Origin: an uncultured Lachnospiraceae bacterium
GTDB taxonomy: Bacteria > Bacillota > Clostridia > Lachnospirales > Lachnospiraceae
Length of the DNA: 34,679 bases
Direction of reading: 5' to 3'
Assembly (NCBI GenBank): GCA_947564735.1
Contig: CANOEC010000041.1
Location: forward strand, 1-34,679
The position numbers were made by a program, and so were the translations under genes. Below the pieces are notes generated by a model, which saw nothing but the letters and a program-made list of their open reading frames with translations, was not told where the DNA came from and ran no database searches. Of the stretch, positions 15,913 to 24,894 are shown in pieces; the first letter of the stretch is position 1; each line of letters starts with the position of its first letter.

Positions 15913-17349
15913 ATGAGCAGAAGCGAAGAGATTCTGAAGATGTGTGAAGAAAAAGATATCCGCATGATTGATTTTAAGATGACGGATATCGACGGCAGGT
16001 GGCGGCATATCACCATTCCGGTGGAGCGGTTTGGTGAGGATACGTTCACATACGGTATCGGTTTTGACGGTTCCAATTACGGGTATGCGCCTATCGAAAA
16101 GAGTGATATGGTGTTTTTACCCGACCCGGATACGGCGTATGTTGACCCGTTCGCGGTAGTGCCCACGCTGACAATGTGCGGCAATGTATGCACGATCGGC
16201 AAAGGCGAAAATAAGCCCTTTGACCAGTATCCGAAGAACGTGAGCCTTCGTGCGGTGGAATATATGAAGGAGAGTGGTATTGCCGACCGTATGATTATCG
16301 GTCCGGAGTTTGAATTTTATCTGTTTGATACGGCGCGCTATGAAGTGTCTCCCCAGCAGTGCGGTTACCGGGTGGATACCAGACAGGCGGATTGGAACTG
16401 CACGCTGGACGCATACAAACCCGGTAACAACGGGTATGAAGTGCCTTATAAGGGCGGCTATCATGTGGCGGCGCCGCAGGATGTCGGTTATGATTTAAGA
16501 AGCCGCATGTGTATGATGATGGAAGACTGGGGGATCCGTGTGAAATACCACCATCATGAAGTGGGTGGTCCGGGGCAGATGGAGATAGAGGTGGAGCTTG
16601 CCGATATGCCGGCGATGGCGGATAACACGATGATTATCAAGTATATCATCAAGAATCTGGCGGCAAAAGAAGGGAAGACGGCAACTTTTATGCCAAAACC
16701 GATTTATCAGGAAGCAGGCAACGGTCTGCATGTACATATGCTGCTTTTAAAAGACGGCAAGCCGTTATTCTATGATGCACAAGGGTATTCGGGACTCAGC
16801 CGCACGGCGCATTATTTTATCTGCGGTCTGTTAAAGCATATCGCCTCATTGTGTGCATTTACTAACCCGTCCACAAATTCCTTCAAGCGTCTTGTACCGG
16901 GATATGAGGCGCCGGTCACGGTCGGTTATGCCACGTCCAACAGGAGTGCAGTCATCCGGATACCGGCATACGCTAAGACGCCTGAGACGAAGCGCTTTGA
17001 GCTGCGGAATCCCGATGCTACGGCAAATCCGTACTATGCGTATGCGGCGATTCTGATGGCAGGCTTAGACGGCATTGAGAATCAGATTGACCCCGAACAG
17101 AACGAATGGGGTCCCTATGATTTTAACCTTTATACCTTATCAGAAGAAGAACAGAAGAAGATCAAAGGACTGCCAAAATCTTTGGGCGAAGCTTTGGATG
17201 CCTTAGAGCAGGACCATGCGTATCTCACAAAGGGCGGCGTGTTCCCGCCAAGACTGATTGACGTCTGGGTTGCACGCAAGCGTGCAGAGCTCAAGAAGAT
17301 GGAACAGATTCCGAATCCGGCGGAGTTTAAGATGTATTATGACCTCTAA
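15913..17349 (+). CDS. glnA: Type I glutamine synthetase
   Basis: Makes glutamine from glutamate, ammonia and ATP. The 478 residues span the beta-grasp N-domain (IRMIDFKMTDIDGRWRHITIP, GFDGSNYGY) and the catalytic domain with metal and substrate motifs: IIGPEFEFYLFD, GQMEIEVELADM, NGLHVHMLLLKDGK, NSFKRLVPGYEAPV, NRSAVIRIPAY and RFELRNPDATANPY. The adenylylation loop of proteobacterial enzymes reads FNLYTLSEEE, keeping the Tyr but not the NLYDLPPEE context, so adenylylation is unlikely. A GGAGCAGGGGG stretch precedes the ATG. The MATE exporter gene starts 11 bases before its stop, and the frames overlap, so the pair is co-transcribed. Confidence 0.95.
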   Translation: MSRSEEILKMCEEKDIRMIDFKMTDIDGRWRHITIPVERFGEDTFTYGIGFDGSNYGYAPIEKSDMVFLPDPDTAYVDPFAVVPTLTMCGNVCTIGKGENKPFDQYPKNVSLRAVEYMKESGIADRMIIGPEFEFYLFDTARYEVSPQQCGYRVDTRQADWNCTLDAYKPGNNGYEVPYKGGYHVAAPQDVGYDLRSRMCMMMEDWGIRVKYHHHEVGGPGQMEIEVELADMPAMADNTMIIKYIIKNLAAKEGKTATFMPKPIYQEAGNGLHVHMLLLKDGKPLFYDAQGYSGLSRTAHYFICGLLKHIASLCAFTNPSTNSFKRLVPGYEAPVTVGYATSNRSAVIRIPAYAKTPETKRFELRNPDATANPYYAYAAILMAGLDGIENQIDPEQNEWGPYDFNLYTLSEEEQKKIKGLPKSLGEALDALEQDHAYLTKGGVFPPRLIDVWVARKRAELKKMEQIPNPAEFKMYYDL

Positions 17350-18676
17350 TCTTGATTTGACAGAAGGCAGCATTATGGGTAAACTACTGAAGTTTGCATT
17401 CCCGATTATGGTCGGGAATCTGCTTCAGCAGTTATACAATGTGGTGGATACGCTGATTGTGGGACGTTATCTTGGTGAAAATGCGCTGGCGGCGGTTGGC
17501 TCCTCCTATACACTGATGGTATTTGTTACCTCTATCATGATAGGACTTTGTATGGGCAGCAGCGCTTTTTTCTCGATGCAGTTCGGGGCGAAAAATCAGG
17601 AGAGGCTGGAAAAGGGCATCTATACTGCTTTTTTGATGATAGGAGCGGTGACGCTTTTCTTAAATATTTTCGTGTATGCGGCAATGGACGGAATCCTTAT
17701 TTTTCTGCGTGTGCCGAAGGAGGTATGCGCACCGATGCGGGAGTATCTTGTATGGATATTTGCCGGTATTTTGGCGGTGTTCGCCTATAATTTTGTGGCG
17801 AGCCTGCTCCGTGCGGTAGGCAATTCCGTGATACCGCTTTTGTTTCTGGGCGTATCGGCGGTTGTCAATATTGCGCTGGATATTCTGTTTATCAGAGGCT
17901 TGGGGCAGGGGGTGGGCGGCGCTGCTGCTGCGACCGTCATTTCCCAGTATCTGGCGGGCGCCGGCATTGTGTTGTATTACTTAAGAAAGTATCCGTCCCT
18001 TCAAGTCACAAAGAAAAACAGACGGTGGGACAGACAGATTTTCAAAGAGCTTACGGGACTGTCTTCACTGACATGTTTACAGCAGTCGATTATGAACTTC
18101 GGTATACTGATGGTGCAGGGACTCGTGAACAGTTTTGGTTCTGTGGTGATGGCAGCTTTTGCGGCGGCGGTGAAAATAGACTCGTTTGCCTATGCGCCGG
18201 TACAGGATTTCGGCAACGCTTTTTCCACCTATGTGGCGCAGAATTACGGTGCAGGCAGGAGGGAGAGAATCCGCAGGGGAATGAAGGATGCGGTTCTTTT
18301 TGCATTTGTGTTCTGCCTCGTCATTTCCGTGCTGGTGGTGGGCTGTTCGGAACAGCTTATGGGCGTATTCTTGAGTGAGGAAAGTGCGGAGGCAATTACA
18401 GTCGGAGCGGGATATCTTCGTATTGAAGGAGCCTTTTATTTTGGAATCGGATTACTGTTTCTATTCTACGGGTATTATCGCGCCATTCATAAGCCGCAGA
18501 TATCGCTGGTATTGACCGTGATATCGCTTGGAACCCGTGTGCTTTTGGCTTATACACTTTCTGCGGCAGAATGGATTGGCGTGACGGGAATCTGGGTGTC
18601 CGTGCCTGTCGGATGGGCGCTGGCTGATATTGCGGGAATGTGCTATTATTGGAGAGAGAAGAAACAGCGTGGATGA
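17339..18676 (+). CDS. MATE family multidrug/cation antiporter
   Basis: A twelve-helix exporter of 445 residues. The start is typical of the family: TSNLDLTEGSIMGKLLKFAFPIMVGNLLQQLYNVVDTLIVGRYLG, with the MATE-specific Gln-Gln-Leu-Tyr-Asn in helix 1. Other landmarks are ALAAVGSSYTLM, GSSAFFSMQFGAKN, NFVASLLRAVGNSVIPL and AFAAAVKIDSFAYAPVQDFGNAFSTYVAQNYGAG. I start at the ATG at 17339, which lies inside the end of glnA and whose first residues match the family; a GGCGGAG lies 13 bases upstream. MATE proteins use a sodium or proton gradient to export drugs or metabolites. Its coupling to glutamine synthetase and to a following solute-binding protein hints at a nitrogen-containing substrate, which is speculation. 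Confidence 0.92.
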   Translation: MTSNLDLTEGSIMGKLLKFAFPIMVGNLLQQLYNVVDTLIVGRYLGENALAAVGSSYTLMVFVTSIMIGLCMGSSAFFSMQFGAKNQERLEKGIYTAFLMIGAVTLFLNIFVYAAMDGILIFLRVPKEVCAPMREYLVWIFAGILAVFAYNFVASLLRAVGNSVIPLLFLGVSAVVNIALDILFIRGLGQGVGGAAAATVISQYLAGAGIVLYYLRKYPSLQVTKKNRRWDRQIFKELTGLSSLTCLQQSIMNFGILMVQGLVNSFGSVVMAAFAAAVKIDSFAYAPVQDFGNAFSTYVAQNYGAGRRERIRRGMKDAVLFAFVFCLVISVLVVGCSEQLMGVFLSEESAEAITVGAGYLRIEGAFYFGIGLLFLFYGYYRAIHKPQISLVLTVISLGTRVLLAYTLSAAEWIGVTGIWVSVPVGWALADIAGMCYYWREKKQRG

Positions 18677-18703
18677 TTTGGAACGGAAGTGTATACGTGG
18701 CAT

Positions 18704-19810
18704 ATGAAGAAGTTACTGGCAATAGCGGGAAGCATAATAGGGATTATCGTCATCGGCATCGTGCTCATCAGTGTGCGTGAGACGGATACCGAGGTCACAA
18801 AGGAACAGACAAAAGTAGGATTCATATTAAACGGCAGCATTGACGACCACAGCTGGGGGCAGTCCCACTATGAGGGGATGGAGCTGTGTGCCGACAAGCT
18901 GAATCTGGACGTGTATTATTGCGAGAATGTCCCGGCGGATGAACGGTGTATGGAATCCATGGATGAATTGATAGAGCAGGGATGCAGAATCATTATCTGT
19001 AATTCTTTCGGTTACGGGGAATATGCACTCAGAGAGGCAAAGCAGCATAGGGATATTTATTTTTTCCACGCCACGGGTGTTGAGGAGAGCGGTAATCTTG
19101 CGACCTATTTCGGCAGAATTTACCAGATGCGGTATTTAAGCGGGATTGTTGCAGGGATGCAGACGCAGACAAATGAGATAGGTTATGTGGCGGCTTATCC
19201 GATTTCGGAGGTGAACCGCGGCATCAATGCATTTACACTGGGCGTAAGGGCAGTCAATCCGGACGCGGCAGTGTATGTGGAATGGACGCAGTCATGGACG
19301 GGGGAAGAGGAGGCGGAGAGGGCGACACAGAAGCTTCTTGATGAGCATAACATAGATGTGCTCACGATACATACGGATACGAACAGGACGCTGGAGATAG
19401 CAGAGGAGAGAGGAATCTGGTGTATCGGTTATAATATGGACAATATTGACTTATATCCGAATACGTTTCTGACGGCTCCGGTTTTTGAGTGGGAGAATTT
19501 CTATGAACCTCATATATTGGAATGCCTGCAGGGAAAGTTTCTCGGAAGACATTATTGGGAAGGGGCGGAGACAGGAATTGTGTCGCTGGCGCCTTTGAGC
19601 GGGAATGTGAAGCCCGGTATTAAGGAGCGTGTGGAGCAGGAACAACAGAAGTTTTTGAGCGGAACATTTGATGTGTTTTACGGACCGGTTACGGATAGGG
19701 ACAAGACTGTGCGTATTCAGGAGATGGAATGTATGACGGACGAAGAAATGTTGAATGCGTTTGACTGGTATGTGGAAGGCGTAGAACTCAATGAAGAAAA
19801 TGTGGATTAA
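18704..19810 (+). CDS. BMP-family substrate-binding protein, membrane-anchored
   Basis: An extracytoplasmic binding protein of the BMP/Med (PnrA-like) family, whose known members bind purine nucleosides. Residues 3-24 are a hydrophobic anchor ([21 protein letters not shown]) without a lipobox, so it likely stays tethered. The binding fold follows: [94 protein letters not shown], and IGYNMD. No ABC ATPase or permease lies near, which argues for sensing rather than uptake. It overlaps the following hybrid kinase gene by 20 bases, so the two are translated together. The ATG at 18704 is my choice; its ribosome binding site is poor (GGAAG 14 bases away) and the true start may differ by a few codons. 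Confidence 0.85.
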   Translation: MKKLLAIAGSIIGIIVIGIVLISVRETDTEVTKEQTKVGFILNGSIDDHSWGQSHYEGMELCADKLNLDVYYCENVPADERCMESMDELIEQGCRIIICNSFGYGEYALREAKQHRDIYFFHATGVEESGNLATYFGRIYQMRYLSGIVAGMQTQTNEIGYVAAYPISEVNRGINAFTLGVRAVNPDAAVYVEWTQSWTGEEEAERATQKLLDEHNIDVLTIHTDTNRTLEIAEERGIWCIGYNMDNIDLYPNTFLTAPVFEWENFYEPHILECLQGKFLGRHYWEGAETGIVSLAPLSGNVKPGIKERVEQEQQKFLSGTFDVFYGPVTDRDKTVRIQEMECMTDEEMLNAFDWYVEGVELNEENVD

Positions 19811-22370
19811 GAGAAACAAAAAGATTCTTTTTGGCAGCCTTATCTTTATCGTGATATCCGGCGTCGTTGGAATCCTGATGTATAACAAGATGCGGACGCT
19901 GCTGCACTACTATGTGGAACAGCAGACGGCACAGCAGGCAAGGCTTCTGGCGCAGACGACGGAAAAACAGTTTGAGGCAGAATTGAAACAGCTGATATGG
20001 ACTGCGAATTATATCAGGGATAATGAGGCGGAGCGTCAGGATATCGTAAATACATTTGTGAATCTGGAAGACCATGTGTCTGTAGGGTTGTTGGAGATGA
20101 ACGGGAATGCTGTGTGTGGCGAAACGTTGGATTTCCTCGAATTTGACGGAATCAGGCAGTCTTTTCGTGGAGAAGATGCGGTCAGTTACAGCAAAGAAAG
20201 GGGTCTTCTGTTTACGGTTCCGGTATACCATGGAAGAAACGTCAGATATGTATTATACAAGCTGTATGACACGAGCATTCTTTATGATAAATTCGGGCTG
20301 TCCTGTTATGGCGGCAGGGGCAGTGCATTGCTCATGGATTTACAGGAGGAGACTATCGTGTCCGTGGGCAGTGATGAGGAGGATATGTTTTCCCTTGAGG
20401 TGCCGGGGATTTATGAAGGATACCTTACGATGCGGGAACAGCTACAGGTTCTGCCGGCAATATCGTCGTACATAGAACTGGAAGAGGGCGCTTATTTTCT
20501 TTTTTCGGCGGAAGTGGATGATACAGATATGATTCTGGTGGGAATGGTACCGGAAAACGTTGCAATGGAGGGGATTTCCTATCTGATTGTGCTTGCAGTG
20601 TGGGTCTTTGGACTGTTAATGACTGCGTTAATCATCGGTATGGTATATCTGTTCGGTGCGGAAGAAAAAGTACGGGAGAGCGATGAACTGCGAGAGGCAA
20701 AGCTGATGGCGGAAAAGGCGAACCGGGCAAAGAGCGATTTTCTCGCAAATATGTCGCATGAGATTCGCACGCCCATCAATGCGGTTATGGGCATGAACGA
20801 GATGATTCTGCGGGAGTGCGAGCAGGAGGATATCAGAGAATATGCGCAGAACATACAGGCTGCAAGTCAGACGCTTCTGACGCTGATTAACGACATTCTG
20901 GATTTTTCCAAAATTGAGTCCGGTAAGATGGAGATTATCGAGGCGGCATATGAAACGGCGTCCGTCCTAAATGATGTCATTAACATGGTGCGTGTAAAAG
21001 CGGAAAGCAAGAATCTTAAGTTTCGTGTGGATATTGACGAGCAGCTTCCGGGCAGGATGAGGGGAGATGATACCCGCATACGTCAGGTGATGATCAATCT
21101 ACTGAATAACGCCGTAAAGTATACGAAGGAAGGAAGCGTTACTCTTTCCGTGAACGGTAGGCGGTCTTCCGCAGATAAGATACTGCTTGAAATTCAAGTT
21201 TCGGATACGGGGATCGGCATCAAGGAAGAAGAGATGTCGAAGCTGTTCCGTAATTTTGAACGGCTTGATTTAGGAGAGAACAGGAATGTGGAAGGGACAG
21301 GTCTTGGTCTTGCCATTACATACAGGCTTGTTGAACAGATGAATGGATGGATTACGGTCGAGAGCCAATATGGGGTTGGTTCTACATTTACTGTCTACTT
21401 ACCGCAGGATGTCGTGAGTGGCAATCCCATCGGAAAATTTCAAGAGAGATACCGGCTGGCGATGAAACAAAGCAGATCCCGTTACCGTGCGAGTTTTGCA
21501 GCGCCGAAGGCAAAGATACTGGTGGTGGACGATACGGCGATGAATCTCCTTGTCATCGAGCAGTTATTAAAGAAGACCAGCGTACAGGTTACGACCTGCA
21601 AAAGTGGCAAAACGTGTCTGGAGCTTGTGCGCAGGGAGCATTATGATGTGATTTTGTTAGACCATATGATGCCGGAGATGGACGGAATCGAGACACTTGA
21701 GAGGTTGAAGGCTATGGAAGATACGCTGTGCCGTGATACGCCAGTGATCGCACTGACCGCCAATGCGATTGTGGGAGTGCGGGAAATGTATCTTGAGAAG
21801 GGATTTGATGATTATCTGAGCAAGCCTGTTGAGGGCAGCGATTTGGAGGCAATGCTGAAGAAATACATTCCGAAGCAGAAGCTTACGCTGATTGCCGGAG
21901 AAGAAAAAGCACTGTTAAAAGAATCAGAAGCAGACGCTCCGATAAGAGAAGCGGAAGCACAGGCAGCGGATGCCGAAGCGGTGATTTTGGCAGAGAATGA
22001 TTACCGGTGGCTGGATACGGAACTTGGGCTTAGATACTGTGGAGAAAGCGAAGAAATCTACAGAGAAGTACTGCAGGAATTTTGTGATGTGGAAAAAGAG
22101 GAGAGAGCTAAGCTTGAGAATGCTTATGAGAAGGAGAACTGGAAGGATTATGCAATACTTGTGCAAGGATTAAAATCTTCTTCGCTGAGCGCCGGGGCAA
22201 AGAAGCTGTCGGATGAAGCAGCGGGACTGGAAAAGTCGGGCAGGGAGATGCAGAGGCTGAATGCGCCGCACAAGGAGGAAATTCTGGCATATATCAAGGA
22301 TTATCACGGTAAGATGATGGCGATGTATGAAGATTCGGTAAATGAAGGAAGAAGATATTTACAGTCTTGA
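19791..22370 (+). CDS. Hybrid sensor histidine kinase with receiver and degenerate HPt domain
   Basis: An 859-residue membrane kinase. Helix 1 (residues 13-31) and helix 2 (about 265-288) enclose an extracytoplasmic sensor region of about 230 residues. HisKA follows with the phospho-accepting His323 in [13 protein letters not shown], then an ATPase domain with [35 protein letters not shown] and [16 protein letters not shown]. The receiver (from [12 protein letters not shown]) has Asp624 in [12 protein letters not shown]. The C-terminal HPt-like domain reads [16 protein letters not shown] where the family has AHxLKGxSxxxGA, so the phosphorylated His is Gln792 here (codon CAA). The start overlaps the BMP-protein gene. 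The binding protein probably delivers a ligand to its sensor region, as in LuxPQ-type pairs; this is inference. Confidence 0.93.
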   Translation: MKKMWIKRNKKILFGSLIFIVISGVVGILMYNKMRTLLHYYVEQQTAQQARLLAQTTEKQFEAELKQLIWTANYIRDNEAERQDIVNTFVNLEDHVSVGLLEMNGNAVCGETLDFLEFDGIRQSFRGEDAVSYSKERGLLFTVPVYHGRNVRYVLYKLYDTSILYDKFGLSCYGGRGSALLMDLQEETIVSVGSDEEDMFSLEVPGIYEGYLTMREQLQVLPAISSYIELEEGAYFLFSAEVDDTDMILVGMVPENVAMEGISYLIVLAVWVFGLLMTALIIGMVYLFGAEEKVRESDELREAKLMAEKANRAKSDFLANMSHEIRTPINAVMGMNEMILRECEQEDIREYAQNIQAASQTLLTLINDILDFSKIESGKMEIIEAAYETASVLNDVINMVRVKAESKNLKFRVDIDEQLPGRMRGDDTRIRQVMINLLNNAVKYTKEGSVTLSVNGRRSSADKILLEIQVSDTGIGIKEEEMSKLFRNFERLDLGENRNVEGTGLGLAITYRLVEQMNGWITVESQYGVGSTFTVYLPQDVVSGNPIGKFQERYRLAMKQSRSRYRASFAAPKAKILVVDDTAMNLLVIEQLLKKTSVQVTTCKSGKTCLELVRREHYDVILLDHMMPEMDGIETLERLKAMEDTLCRDTPVIALTANAIVGVREMYLEKGFDDYLSKPVEGSDLEAMLKKYIPKQKLTLIAGEEKALLKESEADAPIREAEAQAADAEAVILAENDYRWLDTELGLRYCGESEEIYREVLQEFCDVEKEERAKLENAYEKENWKDYAILVQGLKSSSLSAGAKKLSDEAAGLEKSGREMQRLNAPHKEEILAYIKDYHGKMMAMYEDSVNEGRRYLQS

Positions 22371-22472
22371 GAAAGTTTGTTATACTAACAATGATTGATA
22401 ATATCATGAAATCTGCATATGTGCGGTGTTGCAGGAAGATTCATAGGCAGAGATAGGCGGGAGAGTGTTAAA

Positions 22473-23243
22473 ATGCAGAACGTAGTAATTGTCTCACAGA
22501 TTCAGAGTTATCTTATTGTTTCGTTGAAGGAGTGGTTTGAGCGGGCGGAATACGAAGTCATTACGGTGAAGGCGGATATTGATGCAATCAACCAGATTGA
22601 AGAGCAGATTGGTATTTTCCTGCTTTATGTTGATGAGAAGATGGTGGAAGAGATACAGACGCTCAACTATATTAAGGACAGAGCGGCAGAAGAAGATATT
22701 CCTCTTTTTGCAATCGGTGATATGGATGAACTGACTGCCGTGGAGAAGATTATTTCCAAGAATCTTATTCGCCAGAAATTTCAGCGTCCGATCAATGTCA
22801 GTGAAGTAGTCACGGCAATCACGGGATATGAGAAGAAATACGGTAAACAGAATAAAAAGAAAATACTGGTGGTAGATGATTCGGGCACCATGCTTCGCAA
22901 TGTTAAGGGATGGCTTGAGGAGTCCTATCAGGTAACATTGGCAAATTCCGGCGCCATGGCGATTAAATATCTGTCTACCAATCGTCCGGATCTTGTACTG
23001 CTGGATTATGAGATGCCGATTGTGGATGGCAAACAGGTGCTTGAAATGATTAGAAGCGAGCATGACTTTGCGGATACGCCGGTTATCTTTTTGACGAATA
23101 AGGGTGATAAAGAGACAATCATGCAGGTTATGGCGTTAAAGCCGCAGGGATATCTATTGAAATCCATGCCGCCGGCGCAGATTGTGAAGGCGATTGACGA
23201 TTACTTTGAGGAGATTAAGCGAAAAGAACTGCTCGGAATGTAG
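22473..23243 (+). CDS. Double-receiver response regulator without output domain
   Basis: A 256-residue cytoplasmic protein. The C-terminal half is a canonical receiver: KKILVVDDSGTML, phospho-acceptor Asp178 in LVLLDYEMPIVDG, Thr in PVIFLTNKGDKE and Lys in GYLLKSM. The N-terminal half (VVIVSQIQSYLIVSLKEWFERAEYEV, GIFLLYVDEKMVEEIQ, IPLFAIGDMDE, KFQRPINVSEVVTAI) has the length and strand pattern of a receiver but lacks the acidic pair after strand 1, so it looks like a pseudo-receiver. There is no DNA-binding, GGDEF or other output domain. I start at the ATG at 22473 (MQNVVIV) after GGCGGGAG. It lies 100 bases after the hybrid kinase and is the natural phosphorelay end-point or sink. Confidence 0.88.
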   Translation: MQNVVIVSQIQSYLIVSLKEWFERAEYEVITVKADIDAINQIEEQIGIFLLYVDEKMVEEIQTLNYIKDRAAEEDIPLFAIGDMDELTAVEKIISKNLIRQKFQRPINVSEVVTAITGYEKKYGKQNKKKILVVDDSGTMLRNVKGWLEESYQVTLANSGAMAIKYLSTNRPDLVLLDYEMPIVDGKQVLEMIRSEHDFADTPVIFLTNKGDKETIMQVMALKPQGYLLKSMPPAQIVKAIDDYFEEIKRKELLGM

Positions 23244-23287
23244 AGGCAGCAAAAATTTTCTGATTATATAGATGAAAAGCAAATAGG

Positions 23288-23314
23288 AAAGCGCAGGCGG
23301 ATTGCCTGCGCTTT
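23288..23314. terminator. Bidirectional terminator
   Basis: AAAGCGCAGGC pairs exactly with GCCTGCGCTTT around a five-base loop. It lies between the convergent ends of the double-receiver gene and the DUF6033-like gene and can serve both, although the T-runs are only three bases. Confidence 0.75.
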
Positions 23315-23318
23315 GAAT

Positions 23319-24050
23319 TTAGATGGAATAACTGAAATGTTCACCCGGCATGGGAAGAGAAGTTTCTTCTTTGATGCTGTCCCAGTCTACATTTGAAATC
23401 TTGTCAATCAGTTCTTCTGCAGAAGAAGCATAAACGGTGGTGCGCTTGCTCTTTTCATAACCGTACAAATGAGGCTGGTGGGGATTCGCCTTGTCAGCGG
23501 AAGTATGCTCTGCCGCTTCTTTCTTGTCCGCCCTGATTTTATCGACGAATTCTTTCTGCCGATCTCCGATTTTTTCTAATTCCGCAAAGAAAGACATTTC
23601 CCCGTCTTTGCCGATAGACACGCCCATGCGCAGCACTTCGTCCTTGTGGTCTCCGAGCTGGTCCTTGACCTCGTCCAGTTTACCGACTGCTTCATCGAGA
23701 AGAGCGAGATTCTGATTCTTCACATCCTCGTCAGACGCCATACGCTCCAGCTCCTCCGGATCGATTAACACGCTGTATTCTTTCATGCCGCGGGAAAGAT
23801 AAGAAGCAGCTTCTTCGTCCGATTCGTAATCAGCAACCATGAAATCCATGTTGCTGTACGTCTTTTTCAGTTCCTGCAGCAGTGCCTTTGCCTTTGTGCT
23901 TAACTGCACAGGATTGTTATTTGTCTTTTTTGAGGCATTTGCCCTGCCGGCAGTGTTTGTCTTGGATGTCTTGTCCTGTTCCTTTTTGTTTTTGACAGAA
24001 TTGTCATAATAATTGTTCTGGTACGCGGTGTATCCGCTCACTTTGTTCAT
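23319..24050 (-). CDS. DUF6033-like protein
   Basis: A 243-residue hydrophilic protein without signal or membrane segment. The N-terminus is Asn/Lys/Gln-rich (YQNNYYDNSVKNKKEQDKTSK). The core begins at VQLSTKAKALLQELKKTYSNMDFMVADYESDEEAASYLSRGMKEYSVLIDPEELERMA, followed by heptad-like helices (LLDEAVGKLDEVKDQL). I recall this core as DUF6033, a family common in Lachnospiraceae, but could not check. TAAGGAGGG lies upstream of the ATG on the minus strand. About 75 bases upstream is a sequence resembling a flagellar sigma-28 promoter (TAAG, 15 bases, TACGATAT). With chemoreceptor genes nearby, a link to motility is possible. Function is unknown. Confidence 0.8.
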   Translation of the reverse strand: MNKVSGYTAYQNNYYDNSVKNKKEQDKTSKTNTAGRANASKKTNNNPVQLSTKAKALLQELKKTYSNMDFMVADYESDEEAASYLSRGMKEYSVLIDPEELERMASDEDVKNQNLALLDEAVGKLDEVKDQLGDHKDEVLRMGVSIGKDGEMSFFAELEKIGDRQKEFVDKIRADKKEAAEHTSADKANPHQPHLYGYEKSKRTTVYASSAEELIDKISNVDWDSIKEETSLPMPGEHFSYSI

Positions 24051-24124
24051 GAGTTGCCCTCCTTAGCCCATATCGTAAATCCGTTTACTTGGCGGCGTCC
24101 TGTTTTGAACGCTTCTTATAACAT

Positions 24125-24151
24125 ATATCGTATGAGGAAACGGTTTTCTTA
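24125..24151 (-). promoter_or_regulatory. Possible sigma-28 (SigD-like) promoter
   Basis: Minus strand TAAG (24151-24148), 15 bases, TACGATAT (24132-24125), against the consensus TAAA-N15-GCCGATAT: 9 of 12 positions match. It lies about 75 bases before the DUF6033-like start. Confidence 0.35.
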
Positions 24152-24216
24152 AGGGTTTTGGCGTAAAAATATGTTTGTGGATGAAACGGAGGACTAGAGG
24201 GAAGTGGCTTTTAAAA

Positions 24217-24245
24217 TTGACAAAAGGATAGATGCGTAGTATAAA
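24217..24245 (+). promoter_or_regulatory. Promoter of the Rrf2-family gene
   Basis: TTGACA (24217-24222), 17 bases, TATAAA (24240-24245). A near-consensus housekeeping promoter 88 bases before the regulator start. Confidence 0.7.
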
Positions 24246-24332
24246 CAAATATAGAAAGTCTAGAAAACCGATAGGAAAAGGAAGATAGAGAAAAGAAAAG
24301 GGAAAAATTGAGAGAAAGGCGAAGTTGACATT

Positions 24333-24776
24333 ATGAAAATTTCGACAAAGGGAAGATATGCGCTGCGATTGATGTTAGACTTGGCGCTGGATACCACCGG
24401 AGAGCCGGTACGGGTAAAAGATATCGCGGTGCGGCAGGAAATATCGGATAAATATCTGGAGCAGATTATCTCCACGCTGAACAAAGCCGGATATGTCAAG
24501 AGCATACGGGGACCGCAGGGAGGATACCGTCTGGTCAGAGAGCCGGAACAGTATACGGTGGGTATGATTCTTCGGCTGACGGAGGGCTCGCTTGCGCCGG
24601 TATCCTGCCTTCAGGATGAACCGAACATGTGCGCAAGAATGGAGCAGTGCGTGACTTTGCGGTTATGGAAGATGCTCTATGCAGCGATTGCCGATGTTGT
24701 GGATAAGGTGACTTTGGCAGATTTGGTGGAGTGGCAGCGTGAGCAGATGAATGGTGAAACCGGCGATAATATATAA
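24333..24776 (+). CDS. Rrf2/IscR-family Fe-S transcriptional regulator
   Basis: A 147-residue winged-helix regulator. The N-terminal MKISTKGRYALRLMLDLA is the family hallmark, with the recognition helix around ISDKYLEQIISTLNKAGYVKSIRGPQGGY. Three cysteines at 92, 100 and 106 (CLQDEPNMCARMEQC) match the position of the IscR cluster ligands, with seven and five residues between them instead of five and five. It therefore probably binds an Fe-S cluster and responds to iron, redox or oxygen stress. The ribosome binding site GAGAAAGG is 13 bases from the ATG, longer than usual. Unlike most IscR genes, it is not followed by cysteine desulfurase or scaffold genes but by a hybrid kinase with its own promoter. 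Confidence 0.92.
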   Translation: MKISTKGRYALRLMLDLALDTTGEPVRVKDIAVRQEISDKYLEQIISTLNKAGYVKSIRGPQGGYRLVREPEQYTVGMILRLTEGSLAPVSCLQDEPNMCARMEQCVTLRLWKMLYAAIADVVDKVTLADLVEWQREQMNGETGDNI

Positions 24777-24820
24777 TCGTTCCTATAAAAACGAAAATAC
24801 AAACAACATGCAATAGGGTC

Positions 24821-24850
24821 TTGAATTTTGGCAGCGGGCTATTGTACAAT
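24821..24850 (+). promoter_or_regulatory. Promoter of the second hybrid kinase
   Basis: TTGAAT (24821-24826), 18 bases, TACAAT (24845-24850). The transcript would start near 24857, which rules out the in-frame ATG at 24856 as a translation start and supports the TTG at 24895. The -10 box lies within the palindrome ATTGTACAAT. Confidence 0.65.
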
Positions 24851-24894
24851 AGCAGATGGCAGGTGTGATAATCCATGCAGTGAGGAGTGTGCGG

